This document shows, piece after piece, positions 34,501 through 46,136 of a DNA stretch of 64,000 nt. The notes beneath the pieces were generated by a model. The model did no database searches. It was not told the origin of the DNA and was given only the letters and a program-made list of their open reading frames with translations. How positions within the stretch are numbered: position 1 is the first letter of the stretch; each line of letters begins with the position of its first letter. The position numbers and the translations under genes were made by a program. Origin of the DNA: Cryptomeria japonica (lineage: Eukaryota; Streptophyta; Pinopsida; Cupressales; Cupressaceae); NCBI RefSeq assembly GCF_030272615.1, contig NC_081415.1, positions 628,471,240 to 628,535,239 of the forward strand. Direction: 5' to 3'.

Positions 34501-35720
34501 CCTTCCCTTGAGCATCTGAATAAAATTATGAATTCTATGGTGGTGGTTGATGACGAGGACCAGCTTATCTAGAAACTTATTGCTGATGGTAAATTTTCTG
34601 TCTCCCCTCTTTATATTCAACAATATTCTAGTCAGGAGAGTCCTTGCTGGGCTAAGGCTTGGGTGAAAGGACTTATTCCCAAAATTAATATTTTTTTTTC
34701 TGGACTGTCCTTCAAAACAAGATCCCGATGACCGACAATCTCAAAACTAGAGGTTTTTGTCTACCTAGTATTTGTCATCTTTGTATGCAGAATGAGGAAA
34801 CCATTAATCACATGTTTATCCATTGTCCCTTCTCTGCTGATATTTGGGCTAGATATCTGGACAACTTCAATGTCAGATGGGTCTTCCCTGAAGCTGTCCA
34901 AGATGTTTTTAATTCTTGGTTCCACCCTTCGAATAATAATTCAGTTACTTTATTATGGAGATTTTCTTTACCTCATATTTGTTGGGGAATTTGGAAAGAA
35001 AGAAATGATAGAGTGTTCAAAGATAATACTTCAAAAGCTCAAATTATTTTTGAGAAAATCAAATGACATATGGTGGAGAACCTCTACATCACTGGTAGAA
35101 TAACGAACCCCAAAGATCAAGGTGATAACATCATTTACAAGAATTGGAGAATAAAAGGGAGTGACATCATACATGCTAATCCTAGAGAGGCGGCGAGATG
35201 GGAATGCCCCCCTCATTAATGGATGAAAATTAGCTTCGATGGTGCTTCCAAGGGTAACCCTAGCAATGCAAGGTGCGGTGTGGTTTTAAGGGATGAAGGG
35301 GGAATATGCAAAGCTATCAAATGTATTCCTATAGGTAATCAAACCAACCATGTTGCTGAGGCCATTGTTGCTTATCATGGGTTGGTTCTTGCTAAGGATT
35401 CCAATTGCACTAAAGTTTGGGTTGAAGGCGATTCTTTGAACATTATTAATTGCTTGAATAATGTTTTCCCTCCCTCTTGGTCTATACACAATGGTATCAA
35501 AACTGCAAAGGAAATTAGTGAAACTTTTGAAATGTGTATTTTCACACATGTATATAGAGAAGCCAAAAAGTGTGTTGATTGGGCTGCCAACCTGGCTTGC
35601 CGCTTTGACAAAATCATTGCCCATTATGGTGAGATTAATCTCAAGTGTGAGGCAAAATATTTGATTGAATTGGAATGCATCCAGATGAAGCAACATGTCT
35701 TTGCTAATCATAATTTCTAA
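31530..35720 (+). pseudogene. LINE K ORF2: endonuclease, reverse transcriptase, RNase H
   Basis: It begins MKIISWNIRGLNNP at ATG 31530. Endonuclease motifs follow (ILIQETKMS, IIMGDFNTPL, RLDRALIS, and DHYPIS preceded by a stop). RT motifs include NKAPGLNGFP, IALIPKK, FRPISLCNSLYKI and a GDPLSPV box preceded by a TAG (33454-33456) where the family has Gln. The catalytic box reads FVDY (33592-33603) instead of F-x-D-D, so the RT is dead. A zf-RVT region (CHLCMQNEETINHMFIHC) starts near 34780. RNase H (35223-35720) has FDGASKGNP, HVAEAIVAYHG and VEGDSLNII. Several frameshifts separate the blocks. ORF2 would nick target DNA and copy the RNA in place. Confidence 0.85.
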
Positions 35721-35913
35721 TGCCTTTTCCTCATTTTTCTATGATTGTTCACTACGACGGTGAGGCTTGTTTTATTATTAGTCATATCATATTTACTTTG
35801 CATGGATTCTGGGTCATTCTTCATACAACAACAAAATTGTTAGGTTTCTTCACAGAGATCACAGAGAAAATAACAAAACTGAGATAAGGAAGAATTGTGA
35901 AATTAAGGGTAAT

Positions 35914-37533
35914 ATGGGAGGTAATAAAAAGAGGTTTGAACTAGCTTCTTGGTCGGATTGGAAGAAAAACAATGAAGTCTAGGAGATTCTTCAAGAGGGA
36001 GGCTTGAGTGTTTTTATGGAAAGGCTTTGCGGCAAAGACCCTACTATCACTAAGCATTTCATAAAAAAATGGAAGAATGGTAAGGTTCTTGTTGGTACCT
36101 AGATGAAGAAGGTGGATGAAGATGTCATTGTTGAAGCTACGAGTATGGTTAAAGAAGGTATTAAATTTTACAGAGATCGAAGCATGTCTAACAAGGTTAC
36201 GGATAGGTTTCTTGTCACTGATGGAGAAAAAAGGAAATTGGTGAAGGTGGATAATCCCTACCATTCCCCTAAGTGTATTCGCAGGCTGTGGAGGTTTGTG
36301 TTGTTTTCCACCATCAAGTACATTACTCTGGATGAGAGATTCACAAGGGCTTATGGGCATCATTTTGTGTTGCTTAATCACTTTCGTCATGGTGACAAGG
36401 TGAGTCTGCCTTACTATCTTGCTTTCTCTATGGATCATACTATTAGAGAAGTACAAAAAGACTCTGAAAGAGACCATGCCCTCCACCAGGGTTTAATGGT
36501 TTTAGTTTATAAGCTATTGAAGGGGAAAACTATTAAGAAACCCATTAGTAAAGACAAAAAAATTAGGGATGATGATACTGAAAGTGAGAATAGTGGGTTC
36601 AATCTCTACTCTGAAACTGAAGGTGAGTTTGAGGATTTCAGCAACAAGGGGAAGACCAAGTGAAAGAACAAGGGCACTGCTATGCTGAGGACAAGTCTTT
36701 TGATGATAAATTCATAAAAAGAAAAAAGAGAAAGGGTATGGGTAAGAAAACCCAAAGGACCAAGAAGACCCATAAGGGGATAAACAAGGTGAAAAGGAAG
36801 ATTATTATTTCTTCTAATGAGGATACTGAGGTTGAAAAAAATGATAATAAGAAGGGTAAGGAGGAAGATGAAATGCTAGATGGTGATCATGGGGAGAACC
36901 TGAGCACACAAAGAATGCAGAATGAGGGTCAGGAGAACAACATGGGAAATCAAAATGATTGTCACGGTGACATTGGTAATGACAACATCAAGGGTTTTTG
37001 TGAGGTCATTAGCAAAATGGTGAAAGAGATTAGTGAGCTAGACTGATCTCAATGTGATAAAAAAGGCTACTATGGGCGAGAAGCATCTCTCTGAAAATGT
37101 AAAAGAATTAATGGTTGCTATTAACAAGGCTGAAGCAATTGAGGCTATGGTTAGTAAAACTCGAGAAATGAAAAAGAAGGTGAAGGAGCTGGAAGGGAAC
37201 AAAGATGCTAAGGGTCTGGATACTAACCTGAACAATCTGGTCAACAGAGTGGATAGGATGAAGCTTACTGTGAAGAGGATTGCTGAGCAAAACTTCCAGA
37301 TCCTTAAGACCACTATTGACCATGTTAACATCCTGATTAACAAATTTCAACAAATTTAAGGCAAGGAGGATGATAAGGATCATATGGAGAAGAAGGGTCA
37401 CAAAAAAAGAACAAGGACCAACACTCAAAAGTAGGTTGATATCAGGGAAAAAGAGTTGGAAGAAATGAAATATTCTGTGATCAATATGAAGCAGATGGTG
37501 GTTCATGCTAAAGAACTTATGAGAAACATTTAG
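35914..37533 (+). pseudogene. LINE K extra ORF3, basic coiled-coil protein
   Basis: Downstream of RNase H, a third coding block of about 540 codons opens near ATG 35914 (coding-like sequence reaches back to about 35830). It has TAG at 35974 and 36100 and shifts near 36660 and 37046. The first part (to about 36500) is a folded-looking domain with CIRRLWRFVLFSTIKYITL, RHGDKVSLPYYLAFSMDHTI and HQGLMVLVYKLLKG. The middle is Lys-rich, with possible nuclear-localisation clusters (KRKKRKGMGKKTQRTKK). The end (37054-37533) is a predicted coiled coil (KTREMKKKVKELEG, NNLVNRVDRMKL). It is not a recognised LINE domain. It may be a lineage-specific LINE gene or a host gene picked up by 3' transduction. 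Confidence 0.5.
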
Positions 37534-37753
37534 CTGTCCTTGTGCTGTCTTTGTGCTTTCCTTTGGCTGTTTAGTGTTGCTTCCTTTGTCTTGTGTTCCC
37601 TTTTTGTTTTGACTGGGAACTGTTCTATGTGTGGGTGATCAGGCACTGTTGTTTTATGCCTCTTTTATGCTTTATCTTTCTCCTGCTTTGTAACAAGGTT
37701 CCGGGTTCCTTTCAAAAACCCATTTTTAATTAATCAAAACAACTATCACACTG

Positions 37754-38816
37754 AAAATATCATCATCAAAGTTCTTCACAAACTTTCACACCAAATTTGC
37801 TTGCATACCATTCACATCCACTTCACACTAATTCACACACATTCCATATATCAACTCATAAACCCACACATCTATGTATAAAAGATCTTTCATTGAAACT
37901 CTCAACTAGGTCAACCAAAGATGAAAGAAACAATATTACATAAATTAGGCCACATGGACCTATAACATTCATTGTGGTCCACTCTAGGAGATAAAGAGGA
38001 CCTAGAAAAATCACATATCATCCTTCAAAATCAATTCCAACAAACCACACATGTTAGAACATCCACTAAAGTCGACATCAACTGTAATGTGTAGGAAATT
38101 TTTTTAACCAGTCGACTTAAAATAATCTCCAAAGAAAAATACACAATAGGGATCTATACATGCCATAGTGAGATCCATATCAACATCCCAAATCTACCTC
38201 CAATGCATATCCATACCAAAAGAGTATGATCTAAATAAGATACACCACGTCAATCAACTGAAAACCAAACTAGCTGACAACATTGAACACATAATAACAT
38301 AACTCCATTTTTCAATCAACCCAACACCCAAAAAATGAGTTGGAACACTACACACACCGAATGAACATGTCCTCCAAGATACAAAACTTGAATCCATATA
38401 TCAGTTAAGTGCCAAGCAATCTCTAAACCAATTTTGAAAGATGATCTCACTATCAGAAACAATAAATAACTCTACCATCTGAGCAACAAAAGACCTGTAA
38501 ACCTGGTAGTGCAATATACATGTAGATGATAAATATTGTATCAAGAACCACAATCTCTATTCTTCACAATTTAGAGGATTAAAAATCATTCTTCCTTTGG
38601 GACATTAAATAAACTTTCTTGCATATTAATATTGTTTCCTCTATATTGAATCTTTCAATACACCAACCTTCTGGAAAGACCTCAATTTCACCATCAAACC
38701 ACACAACATCCTCAAAACACTCACTTCTAGACCATCTACAACACAATGATATCAATGACAACATTAGATAGGTTGACATGAATGGCAATACAACTCAACA
38801 ACTCAAATTTTTAACA
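37754..38816 (-). repeat. 3' LTR of Copia element I (part right of the LINE)
   Basis: On the minus strand it begins TGTTAAAAATTTGAG right after a polypurine tract. It runs leftward to the LINE TSD at 37753. The left end is unknown because the LINE lies in or beside it. Confidence 0.5.
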
Positions 38817-39121
38817 TTCTCCCCCTTTGTCATTGATAGCAACACTTGTACCACACAAAAAACACATTCTATCTCTCTCCCAATCTCCTTGTATGTCTCC
38901 CCCTCTTTGATAGTAAGGACAAAGGGAACGCTACAACAAATAATGATTACTCTACTTAACTCTCAATCCCTTTCTAATAAAACTTTGATAACTAGAAAAC
39001 TCACTGCTCCCCCTGAGAGGAACCACCACATCAATTTAGGAGCAGAAAATGAACTTTAGAACTCCCTCTGGATGGATGCACCACTTGAATGCATCTAGTT
39101 TGAAGGAGGGGCATTGACCCC
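38817..39121 (-). other. 3' end of Copia I with three polypurine tracts
   Basis: On the plus strand there are three CTCCCCCT tracts (GGGGGAG on the minus strand): 38819-38830 next to the LTR, 38897-38908 and 39007-39017. Multiple polypurine-tract copies upstream of the 3' LTR are a known Sirevirus trait. The element continues at 60167 after gypsy H; ACCCC at 39117-39121 is the left TSD of H. Confidence 0.65.
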
Positions 39122-40328
39122 TGGAGCATCCTAAAATTGAACCATTTGCAATGTTGACCGGATTTTGGGCCCTCATCTTACCAGTCTCTTCCTCCATGCT
39201 TGATCAGGACATGTTTATGCCTCTGTTATGCAACCAAACTTCATTTTTCACTTTACATCTTGCATGGCCACCTTGATCCTACCCTAAAATAGGGAAAGAC
39301 CAAGGCATGATGCCCTGGTACCCGCCAGGACCAGGGCCTGACAGATCCCCTAAAGGGGACCTCTCTTGGCCCCTCTCCCTTGGACCTATCTTAAATATGA
39401 GTGGGAAATTATCCCCCATGTCAGCCTATGTCAAAAAATTAAACAATATTTGACAATAGGCAAGTATATAAGGTGATTTTTCCCTTTCATTTGCCAATCC
39501 ATCATCAATCATAAGGAAAGAGAATGACAAGGTGGAGAAGGCAAGGAGATTACATTCAAGCATTAAGCAAGCATTCTTCATTCCTTAAGGCTACATACTC
39601 TTCTTTTATCCATTGGAGAAACATTACATCATTCATTTGCAAGCATGTGTGTGTTAGGGTTTTGTCATGTTCATGCCATTTCATAAACATATGTGATTAC
39701 ATCTAAGAAGAAAAGCATCATTAACATGTATTGCAGATCTGAAGGTATATCGTTTCTATCAATTATTTCATGCATTTACAGTATTTCATTCAAGGTTGAT
39801 TCCAAACCGAGATTTGACTTAGGCAAACCCCTATTCCCAACCCATTTCTTCTTCTTTCTATGTGTAGGGAGCAGGTGTGCAACTGTACTTCTTGAATTAA
39901 GTTTATTCGCAGAGATAGAAAAACCCTTTTCGACGCATGAAAAGTTCAGAGGACCGATAGGAGGGCACCCCTGTCCGAACACACGGTCCCTGTAACTTTT
40001 GCTAGATTTTTCAAAGTAGATCCGAATCATCTCAAACTTCTCAAATCCAGGTGCACAGCTGAATCCCGAATCTGTAGCTCACTGTTTCACATACTTTGTC
40101 TTCAATTTCAGCACTTCATCTATTCAACTTACAAAAGAGGGTCAAACATATTCCAATTCCAACCAATCTACTTTGTATTCAATCCTTGCATCATTTAGGA
40201 TTGGATCTAGTGGATTCATCACCTCTTTGAATGTAAAGTCCCCCAAGTGAAAATTGAACCTTAGTAAAGTTCCCACGTTTCTCCCAAGTGGCGAATTTGG
40301 CTAAGGTTCCCCAATTTTCCACTTTACA
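39122..40328 (+). repeat. 5' LTR of H
   Basis: It starts TGGAGCATCCTAAAA (TGTAGC in the partner) and ends TTTCCACTTTACA. A TATA motif TATATAAGG lies near 39465. It matches 45009-45824 and then 59786-60166. Confidence 0.85.
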
Positions 40329-40429
40329 TTTTGGTGAACCCAACTCCTTACACCATTAATTCTGATTTTTGTCTACAGATCTGAGTTTATGCAACTTAAA
40401 ATTCAAAATTTCATTTACAAGTTTGATTA

Positions 40430-40905
40430 CCTTTCAAAATTAAAAAATTTACAGGTTAATTTCATTAAAACCCTAATTTTTATTTTCAAAGTTGAGCTTG
40501 TGATTTGCATAATTTGAATTAATTATTTCAGATTTGAGAATTCATTCAATTTGCAAATTCAAATTTTCATCTACACATCAAATTTCACAATTAAATTTTA
40601 AAATTAAGTGGTTAATTTCAAAAGCCCTAATATCTAAATTTAAATTAATCTTGTGCATTTTATAAACTTTTCAATTTCCAAATTCCATCCTTAGATCTAT
40701 TTTCAATTAAGTGGTTCTTTTTACAAAACCCTAATTTTAAATTTAATTATCTTGTGGACATTTTAAATTTTTAAAATTAAGAGGTTATTTAATAAAACCC
40801 TAATTTTAAAATCAAATCTTCTAGTGGGTAATTTTAAATTTAAATTAAGACGTTATTCTTAAGGCCCTAAATTTAAATTTAAATTTCCTAGGAGGTTGCA
40901 TAATT
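40430..40905 (+). repeat. Diverged repeat modules in the H leader
   Basis: About five modules each combine a form of AAATTAAG-GGTTA with AAAACCCTAATTTTAAA and a CTTGTGG/CTAGTGG end, at irregular spacing. AT-rich, non-coding, located between the PBS region (after 40328) and the ORF. Confidence 0.5.
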
Positions 40906-41137
40906 TTTTTTTTCAATAATTGAATAATCATTTTTCTAAAATTTTGGAATTATTCAAATTTCAATTTCCAAATCTCAACTTTCAAATTCTCATTTTCAAA
41001 TTTTTCATTTCACATGTTTCAAAATTTAAAAGAAAAAATCAAATTTGAATTTCATCAATTTAAATAAATTAAGTGATTTTATAAAATCCTAATTTATTTT
41101 TAAATAATTTGCTTGAACTTAAAATTCAATATTAATC

Positions 41138-42575
41138 ATGACAATTAATGCACTTGATCTGTTTTATATTTCACATATGATTACATTGCTTTTTACGTAT
41201 ATTTATCATGTGTTGGATAATGACTTCTTTCACTTCATGATACTTATTTTCATTCATAGCACTTGGACACATATCATTCTTCAGATCTCCAAGTTGATTC
41301 CTTTTCATAAATTAGATCTCAAAGCTTTCATTTTTCATGTATGTTGTGTTATGGTGATGTTTTTAAGCAAATGCATTTCATACGTAGATCACCTAAAAGC
41401 TTTTGTAGATCCTAATCCTAGAGATGACAATGAGAAACCTAATAATTGTACCTCCCCTAGGGTATCTAATGTAAATGAAGAAAGAGATAATACTCCTATC
41501 AATGATCTCTCTAATGGAGAGCAAGCATTGAAGAGCAACATGGCCCCATCTTCTTCTCGTACACAAACCCTTGTGCAAGGGGCGCAAGGTCCAAATATTT
41601 GTGTTTCCATCTCTCTAGATCTTCCTTATTCTCCTAGAGCCTATCTTAAACACCAAAACATTCGTAGAGAAGATGATGTCATACATTTCATTCATGATCT
41701 TTATCCCCACATAATGTTAAGAAAATATGAGGCCTTAGATGATAAGGATTTTCCTTCCCAATCTACCAAAAAATATATGCATGATGAAAGAAAGGAAAGT
41801 CCTTCTCCACAAGAAAATCCTTCTTCATCTACTAATCCTTTCATTCCTTCTAAACATCTTTACACTATAAACTTCAAAGAAATTTATTATAATGTTCCCC
41901 TTCCTTCTCAATTAAAATATTCTTATAGGAGTGGCTTTAACATAATATCAAAACAAGGTTTTAGAGGACAAGGACTTGAAAAATTTGAACAAGCAATCCG
42001 GGTCCCTATAAACCCTCTTGCACAAATAACCACAGAAGGCCTAGGAAATTATAATAAATCTCCTATGGATGAACTCCTTAGGATTAAAGACCTCAAAAAT
42101 CATCTTGCAAGACAACAAGCCATTAGTGTTCGCAAAAGATCTTCCTCTTTAAAAACTCCTTTTTGTTCATTCCATCAAACTCATGATCATCATGTTGATG
42201 ATTGTCCCAATTTTCAAAATTCAACTTATTGATAGTGGTAAAGTTAAAATCATAGATGATAATCCTTCTTCTTCTAATAACAACCATTGTCCTCAATCTC
42301 CAAAGAATGAACCTACATCTATTAATGATCAAGAAAGTTTAGCAACTAGAATCTTTTGGAAATTAAAGTATGATAAGAATGTTGTCTTTCCTTTTGTGAA
42401 GTTTAGTAATAAACATAAATAAGAAAATGGATATTGTCTTTTTCATCATGGTGGTTCTCATACTCTTGGAAAGTGTAAAATATTTAAGGATTTTTTTCAA
42501 GAACAATACGATCATGCTTGTATATGTCTTTCAACAGATCTTGCTCTCTTTCTAGGTGTAAAGGTAGTGCCTTAG
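41138..42575 (+). pseudogene. H-encoded G-patch plus double zinc-knuckle protein
   Basis: The 364-codon frame 41138-42232 is uninterrupted; the protein continues after a one-base shift near 42225 and a TAA at 42420 to TAG 42573-42575. The N-terminal 90 residues are hydrophobic and may not be translated. Next come a Ser/Pro-rich acidic stretch and a G-patch-like block (GFRGQGLEKFEQ, PINPLAQ, TEGLGNY; about 41958-42060) resembling the one in D. Knuckle 1 is CSFHQTHDHHVDDC (42164-42205), followed by LIDSGKVKI as in Tat Gag. Knuckle 2 is CLFHHGGSHTLGKC (42435-42476). Both have all ligands in C-X2-H-X4-H-X4-C spacing. No capsid, protease or RT is present. In Tat elements the G-patch follows the knuckle; here it precedes it. 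Confidence 0.65.
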
Positions 42576-44025
42576 CACTCCTCTCACCTCATGTTTCTCC
42601 TCACCCTATGACACAAGTAGTGAACTTAATTGGGGGATCTTTTTCATTAGAGGTGGTATTTCTTCAATTTCAAATATCTTGGGGTAGCAACATGATTTCC
42701 CCTCTTTCTCTCCTCCTTTTAATGTTTCACTATTTTCTTTGTGATTGCATTATTCATAAATGGATGTCCTTTCTTGCATGTTGCGAGCACGTATTTTCTC
42801 CTTAGACAAGACCTATTCCTTGCTTGAAATGGTGCACCTATTATGAATAATATCTCCTTAGAGAACTTTGGTGAGCCTTCTTCCTTTCTCATTGAAAAAT
42901 TACCTCTTTTTTTGTGTTGTATTATTCATCACTTGATGTCCTTTTCTTGCATAGAGTTATCCTTCATGCGAGTGCATGTTTGTTCCTTGGTTAGGACTTG
43001 TTATTTGTTTGAAATGCTCCGTCTCTTATGAATAACCTCTCTTTGGAAGATGTGTAATTTGACTCTTTGTCATCTTGCTTGGGGGTTAAGGATGACTTTT
43101 TCTACCTCTCTTTCTATCTAATGTATCATTATTCCATGTAGGGCTTGCATTTTTCATGTGTTGATATCCTTTCTTGCAATGGTATGTCTCTTATGAATAA
43201 TCCTTCCTTAGGGGAATATGTGATCTTTGTTTTTCCCTCTATCTCTCTCTCTTTGAAGATTACCACTTCTTTCGAGATGCATTTTACATAAACTAATGTC
43301 TTTTCTTGCATTGAATATTTATATATGTGAGTTTATTGTACATTCGCTTATGCCTAATCTCTCCTTAGAAGATTGTGCAATTCTTCTCATTTTCCTTACA
43401 CTTGGGGGGCAATGATTGATTTCTCCTCCTCTCTAAGGATCTACTTTTCCTTTGTGGAGTGGTGTTTGTTCATGACAGGGTGTCATTCTTTGTGTGAAGT
43501 TATTATTTTCTCAAGGATTCTCTCTTATAAAAGAGGTGTAAGTCCTTGGCTACAACCTCTTCTCCACTTGGCAATGTATATCTATCATAAACTTACCCCT
43601 CACATTGGGTCAAAAGTGTGTCATCCTTCATCAAGAATATTTTTCACCTAATAATAGGAGAAAGGTATGAATTATTTTTCTCCTTCCCTTCTTTTGGTAG
43701 AAGATATTATGTTTGTTCAAGATAGCTCCTCTTAGGGGTAGATGTCTTTTGAGAAAAGATCTCTTCTCCTCCAAGGATCCCCTTTACACTTGTCAATAGA
43801 ATCTCTTTTTCAACTAACTTATCCTCGTTTGAAGAGTATACCTTCTCTAGCTTGGATTTATGACATTGTTGCCTAAAGAATATCTCCTTTGTGTTGAAGG
43901 TAAGGTATACTTGTCTCTTGCTTCCTTAAGACATCAACATAGGGCTATGTTGATATCTTAAGGGGGGTCATGCACATAGCTCCCTTTGTACTATATTGTA
44001 TTGTGCTCTTGCATATCATTTTTGC
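42576..44025 (+). other. 3' non-coding region of H with diverged repeats
   Basis: C/T-rich sequence between 42700 and 43500 repeats loosely a module containing CTTTCTTGCAT, CTTATGAATAA and TCTCCTTAGA. No credible gene; short frames lack domains. Confidence 0.5.
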
Positions 44026-44345
44026 ATGTCTTAAATAGGATGTTCATTCTTGGAACTAGAGTAAAAAATATTAGAGGGAGATGCTTAACACTCGAAACTA
44101 GACACAACATTTTATTTATATCTTAGACAGGGTTAACACATCACTAAAAACAACAAAGTCTTAAACAGGATGGCTTCAAAACCAAGCAGGTATCTTTGCC
44201 ACTTAGCATTTACACATTTACAAACACACACAATCATCCCTTGGCATTTACATTTACATTACATGTCTTAAACTAGTTGAAGCACACTAAAAAATAGAGA
44301 AAAGACTCTTACACGGGGTGCTATACACTTGAAACTAGATATCAC
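44026..44345 (+). repeat. GTCTTAAACAGGATG-type repeats of H
   Basis: About five diverged units contain GTCTTAAATAGGATG, TCTTAGACAGGG, GTCTTAAACAGGATG or TCTTACACGGGG, with GAAACTAGA tails. The core closely resembles the array unit of element D (GTCTTATACAGGATG with GAAACCAGAC). Confidence 0.55.
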
Positions 44346-44415
44346 TTGCATACACGCATGAGGATGGGTGAAACTAGCTAAAAACAACTAGAATATTCTT
44401 ACTCTCCTCCCCACA

Positions 44416-44572
44416 TGGATCACCTAGATAAAAACATCTAGGGGAAAGTTGTCCATGTCCATGTCCTTTTCTCACCATGGATCACCTAGATGAAAATATC
44501 TCGGGGTGAGTAGTCCATGCCCTCTATATCATCATTCTTATGATGGATCACTTGGATAAACACATCTAGCAT
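44416..44572 (+). repeat. Three-unit repeat in the H 3' region
   Basis: Units begin ATGGATCACCTAGAT and are followed by AAAACATCTAGGGG-like ends, near 44416, 44478 and 44543. Confidence 0.65.
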
Positions 44573-44993
44573 GTATTCAAGTTGTATTCTTCATCTCATG
44601 AACTCATAGTTTTTCTATTGATAGTTCATGGATGATGCTTGATTTTCTCTTTTATGTGATCACTTGTGTTTGTGAGATGGCATTTTTAAAAATGATATTA
44701 GTTGTTGAGAAATTTGGATATTGAGGTCTCTTCGGCTAGTTGACTTGCAGTCTTTTTTTTAGTCTTTAAGTTTTAGGTCTTGTGTGCCTTTGTGTTTTTA
44801 CCTTTGTTTGTCTTTTTGTCTTGTTTTTTGTGCCCTTGCATATGTTTGAGTGAGTTAAGATCCTAATATTAGGGGCTTAGTTCCTTGAAATTAGTGACAT
44901 CTTATACTGCTTGTGATCTTTCTTCGCATTCCTCATCTTCTTCTCTCTTCTTCTACTTTATCATGAGTATCTGCGTAAGCTCATACTCCTGCT

Positions 44994-45008
44994 AAAGTGG
45001 GGGCTAAA
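44994..45008 (+). other. Polypurine tract of H
   Basis: AAAGTGGGGGCTAAA directly precedes the 3' LTR start TGTAGCATCC at 45009. Confidence 0.7.
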
Positions 45009-45824
45009 TGTAGCATCCTAAAATTGTACCATTTACAATTTTGACCGTATTTTGGGCCCTCATCTTACTGGTCTCTTCCCCCATGCATGATCAGGACCTA
45101 TTTATACCTTTGTTATGCAACCAAACTTCATTTTTCATGTTACATCTTGCATGACCACCTTGATCCTGCCCCAAAGTAGGGCAGGACCAAGGTCTGATGC
45201 CTTGGGATCCCCTAAATGGGACCTACCTTGGCCCCTTTCTTTTGGACCTATCTCAAATGTAAGCGGGGAAATTATCCCCCATGTCGGACTATGTCAGAAA
45301 TATAGATAATATTTGACAATCGGCAAGTATATAAGGATATTTTCCCCTTTCATTTGCCAATCAATCATCAATCATAAGGCGAGAGCATGACAAGGTGGAG
45401 AAGGCAAGGAGATTACATTCAAGCATCAAGCATCAAGCATCCAAGCATTCTTCATTCCTTAAGGTTGCATACTCTTCATTTATCAATTGGAGCAACATTA
45501 TATCATTCATTTGCAAGCATGTGTGTATTAGGGTTTTGTCATGTTCATTCCATTTCATACAACATATGTGATTACATCTAAGAAGCAAAGCATCATTATC
45601 ATCTATTGCAGATCTGAAGGTATATCCTTTCTATTATTTATTTCAAGCATTTGTAGTATTTCATTCATTGTTGATTCCAAACTGGGTTTTGAATTAGGAA
45701 AACTCCAATTCCCAACCCCTTTCTTCTTCTTTATGTATGCAGAGAGCAGGTGTGTAGCTATACTTCTAGAATTAAGCTTTATTCATAGAGACGAAAAAAC
45801 CCTTTTCAACACACGGGAAGTTCG
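45009..45824 (+). repeat. 3' LTR of H, first part
   Basis: It matches 39122 to about 39945 of the 5' LTR and stops at ...GGAAGTTCG where F begins. Bases 45820-45824 (GTTCG) are the left target duplication of F. Confidence 0.85.
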
Positions 45825-46136
45825 TGTTGGCCATTTGATGGAATTGATTGTGTGTTGCATTGATGTTTTGTCATTGATGTCAATACTAGCTATTTGGATA
45901 CTTTAACGACACCCTTCTGGTCCCGGTAGGTTGAGTGATTTATGGTTGACTTGAATCTGGCTTGATCCAGTAGGCTCCGATATAATCAGGTGATGGAATT
46001 GTCTTGTTCATGATACTAATACTCATACTTGATCAGTTGGCTTTGGTCTAGTGATTGGATGTTATCCTTCTTGCTTACAAGATTGGTTTTTGGTTTTGGT
46101 GAGGGTTTCACCGGTAGAGTGTTTTGTGGAGATCTT
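45825..46136 (+). repeat. 5' LTR of F, first part
   Basis: It starts TGTTGGCCATTTGATGG and matches 58573 onward and the J LTR at 61558. It ends in ATCTT (46132-46136), the left TSD of E. Confidence 0.85.

Larger units (their letters stand above)
29748..37737 (+). mobile_element. L1-type LINE K, full length, about 8.0 kb
   Basis: It is flanked by a perfect 16-bp target duplication AACAACTATCACACTG (29732-29747 and 37738-37753). In order it carries ORF1 (DUF4283-like plus knuckle), ORF2 (endonuclease, RT, zf-RVT, RNase H) and an additional ORF3. The 3' end reads TTTTTAATTAATCAAA rather than a long poly(A). Plant L1 elements normally end after ORF2, so the extra 2 kb is unusual. All ORFs contain stops, so the copy is dead. 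Confidence 0.85.

Noticed and set aside
35223-37533. RNase H and ORF3 as a host gene unrelated to the LINE
   Set aside because: Both lie inside the 16-bp TSDs, and RNase H is a normal part of plant L1 ORF2. A host origin for ORF3 alone remains possible and is listed as a finding.
37754-38816. Calling a complete LTR pair for Copia I across the LINE
   Set aside because: Only one end is clear; no partner LTR is in the window, so the left limit and any link to 29461-29731 cannot be shown.
40430-40905. Telomere-like AAACCCTAA motifs
   Set aside because: Single dispersed occurrences in AT-rich modules, never in tandem as plant telomeres are.
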